NCBI GenBank assembly: GCA_002354205.1 | Contig: DELD01000016.1 | Span: 1-25,078, forward strand | Length of the DNA: 25,078 nucleotides | Reading direction: 5' to 3' | DNA from: Micavibrio sp. UBA2705 | GTDB taxonomy: Bacteria; Pseudomonadota; Alphaproteobacteria; Micavibrionales; Micavibrionaceae | In this document: one piece after another, positions 23,769 to 25,078 of the stretch | How the letters are laid out: the number at the start of each line of letters is the position of its first letter | Position numbering within the stretch: the first letter of the stretch is position 1 | The notes under the pieces: generated by a model | What the model saw: only the letters and a program-made list of their open reading frames with translations | The model's database searches: none | Told to the model about the DNA's origin: nothing | Translations under genes and position numbers: made by a program

Positions 23769-24218
23769 TTATAAATATTCTAATATAGGGGCGATTAAGG
23801 GGATGTCCGCCGCCGGCATTTCAAGGTTATAAAGCTCTTCTGGGCGTATCCATTTTAAGCTCTGGCCTTCTTGCCCTTGAGGAATACCGCGCCAAACGCG
23901 GCAGGCAAAAAGCGGCATCATTAAATGGAATTTTTCGTAGCTATGGGATGCAAAAGCCAATGGGTAAAAACCACAAGGGCGTGTTTCTATATCAATTTCT
24001 TCACGCAGTTCACGCATAAGAGCGTATTCGGGCGACTCGCCCTGCTCAACTTTGCCGCCGGGGAATTCCCACATACCAGCCATAGATTTACCTTCGGGGC
24101 GCTGCGTAACAAGGATGCGACCATCTTTGTCTATAAGCAACGCCGCCGCCACAAGGACAATCTCAAGTCCAGAACGTGGCGGCGGCGGATATTCTAATGC
24201 TTCTTCACAGGACATCAT
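23769..24218 (-). CDS. mutT: MutT-type Nudix hydrolase (8-oxo-dGTP diphosphatase)
   Basis: MutT removes oxidised guanine nucleotides from the precursor pool. The 149-residue protein has VLVAAALLIDKDGRILVTQRPEGKSMAGMWEFPGGKVE, close to bona fide MutT. The Nudix box runs from Gly55: G-x5-E61-x7-R69-E70-L-x-E73-E74-I-D76-I. The metal-binding glutamates are intact, but the usual glycine near the end is Asp76. Two ATGs are adjacent (24216 and 24213) and the ribosome-binding site is weak. It lies 35 bases after the parvulin gene and abuts the GNAT gene. Confidence 0.9.
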   Translation of the reverse strand: MMSCEEALEYPPPPRSGLEIVLVAAALLIDKDGRILVTQRPEGKSMAGMWEFPGGKVEQGESPEYALMRELREEIDIETRPCGFYPLAFASHSYEKFHLMMPLFACRVWRGIPQGQEGQSLKWIRPEELYNLEMPAADIPLIAPILEYL

Positions 24219-24253
24219 GGCAATTTGGCTTTCATTATCCTGCGAGGCGTAAT

Positions 24254-25078
24254 TTACTTAGTTTTAACAGCTTCACCGTTAATGTCGAACAAAGTCACTT
24301 TTGATTCTGAACGCCAATCACCGAGAAGGTCTTGTAAAACCTCGTTGCGAAGACCAGCTTCTAATTCAGCTTTCTTCACTTCGAAGCTCTCTGCTTTAAC
24401 AGGGCGCTTGTCTTCAAGCTTAATCACATGGAAACCGAACTGTGTTTGCACAGGCGTTTTTGTATACGCGCCTTTATCAAGTTTAAATACCACAGTTTCA
24501 AATTCAGGAACCATGTCGCCTTTTTTGAAATAACCAAGATCACCACCATTTGCGCCTGATGGACCTGTTGATTTTTCTTTTGCAAGTTCAGCGAAGTCCT
24601 TACCGCCATCAAGTTCCTTGATAACAGCAGCAGCCTCTTCTTCGGTTGCAAGCAAAATATGACGTGCGCTTGCTTCTTCAATTGCTGATTGCTCGGCAAC
24701 ATATTTATCATATGCAGCTTTTAGCGTCGCATCAGTGATTTTGCTGTTGATCTCTTTTTCAATGAACACAGCGCGCGCGATTTGTTTTTTCGCTTCATCT
24801 AAGCGTGTTTTATATTCATCCGTCGTTGTGATGTCAGAGCTATCCGCCTTAATTTCAACAATTTTACCATTGACGAATTGATCAAGGACAACAGGGAAAA
24901 CAACTTGCTTTGGTACAACCTGCTGATGGCCTGAAAGTTCATCAATCATATCAAATATTTCTGAACGTTTAATCTCAACCTTATCAATAACAGCAACGGT
25001 TGGGTCGCCGGGCTTAATTTCTACGTTTGCGTTTTGCAGGCTTGGCATAGCCTTTGTTTCATCGCCTGCGGCCGGGGG
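24254..25078 (-). CDS. Parvulin-type peptidyl-prolyl isomerase, 5' end outside window
   Basis: The reading frame stays open to the right edge: ten further codons (PPAAGDETKA) precede the first ATG at 25048, so the real start, and probably a signal peptide, lies beyond the window. The visible part has a SurA/PrsA-like N-terminal helical region and a PpiC domain with ARHILLATEEEA, GKDFAELAKEKSTGPSGANGGDLGYFKKGDMVPEFE and TQFGFHVIKLEDKRP. Such proteins fold outer-membrane and periplasmic proteins. In alphaproteobacteria this gene usually lies next to secA, which I expect beyond the edge. The C-terminus is complete. Confidence 0.93.
   Translation of the reverse strand, partial: PPAAGDETKAMPSLQNANVEIKPGDPTVAVIDKVEIKRSEIFDMIDELSGHQQVVPKQVVFPVVLDQFVNGKIVEIKADSSDITTTDEYKTRLDEAKKQIARAVFIEKEINSKITDATLKAAYDKYVAEQSAIEEASARHILLATEEEAAAVIKELDGGKDFAELAKEKSTGPSGANGGDLGYFKKGDMVPEFETVVFKLDKGAYTKTPVQTQFGFHVIKLEDKRPVKAESFEVKKAELEAGLRNEVLQDLLGDWRSESKVTLFDINGEAVKTK

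Noticed and set aside
25046..25048. ATG at 25048 as the parvulin start codon
   Set aside because: The frame remains open for ten more codons to the window edge and no signal peptide follows this ATG, so the true start is very likely outside the window.

Overview
The window is a chromosomal segment of an alphaproteobacterium with modest GC content (roughly mid-40s percent by eye). The evidence is the set of alphaproteobacteria-typical neighbourhoods: prfA-prmC-DUF4167 behind lysC with ubiG divergent; a twin-transmembrane HIG1-like protein before etfB-etfA; a small lipoprotein before lysA and a TIGR02302/DUF4175 protein; an MJ0042 zinc-ribbon membrane protein next to ftsE-ftsX-DUF218-plsC-DUF2125; chorismate mutase-tyrA beside metA and a SAM methyltransferase; and GNAT-mutT-parvulin. 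I cannot place it to genus. The compact, low-GC style would fit a Micavibrionales-like or other deep alphaproteobacterial lineage, but that is a guess. I see no transposase, integrase, CRISPR array, rRNA or tRNA. No gene-free gap exceeds 300 bases; the longest are about 525-791 and 9445-9648.

Layout. 1-5169 (minus strand): lysC, a RodZ-like HTH membrane protein, prfA, prmC and a DUF4167 protein, ending in a perfect-palindrome terminator at the left edge. 5302-8087 (plus): ubiG, the HIG1-like membrane protein and etfB-etfA, closed by an intrinsic terminator whose stem overlaps the end of the convergent gene. 8137-9444 (minus): a large pentapeptide-repeat protein. 9649-13836 (plus): a 46-residue LptM-like lipoprotein, lysA and the TIGR02302 protein. 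13827-14774 (minus): the zinc-ribbon protein, tail-to-tail with a 10-base overlap. 14907-19535 (plus): a secreted helical-repeat protein abutting ftsE, then ftsX, a DUF218 protein, plsC and DUF2125, tightly packed. 19569-21368 (minus): chorismate mutase and tyrA. 21445-22506 (plus): metA. 22507-25078 (minus): a parvulin running off the right edge, then mutT, a GNAT acetyltransferase and a methyltransferase.

How the genes fit together. Several belong to the aspartate family of amino acids: LysC makes aspartyl phosphate, LysA makes lysine, and MetA starts the methionine branch. TyrA and the chorismate mutase belong to aromatic synthesis. EtfAB and UbiG feed electrons into, and build, the quinone pool. 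FtsEX, the DUF218 protein, PlsC, DUF2125, the RodZ-like protein, LptM and the parvulin serve the envelope and division. PrfA and PrmC form the translation termination module.

The two observations most worth pursuing are (1) a long imperfect inverted repeat whose arms lie in the 5' and 3' untranslated regions of the DUF4167 gene, the 5' arm ending flush against its Shine-Dalgarno sequence, and (2) an unrecognised periplasmic helical-repeat protein whose stop codon directly abuts the ftsE start, a candidate partner for FtsEX. A nested inverted repeat between the pentapeptide gene and lptM-lysA comes next.
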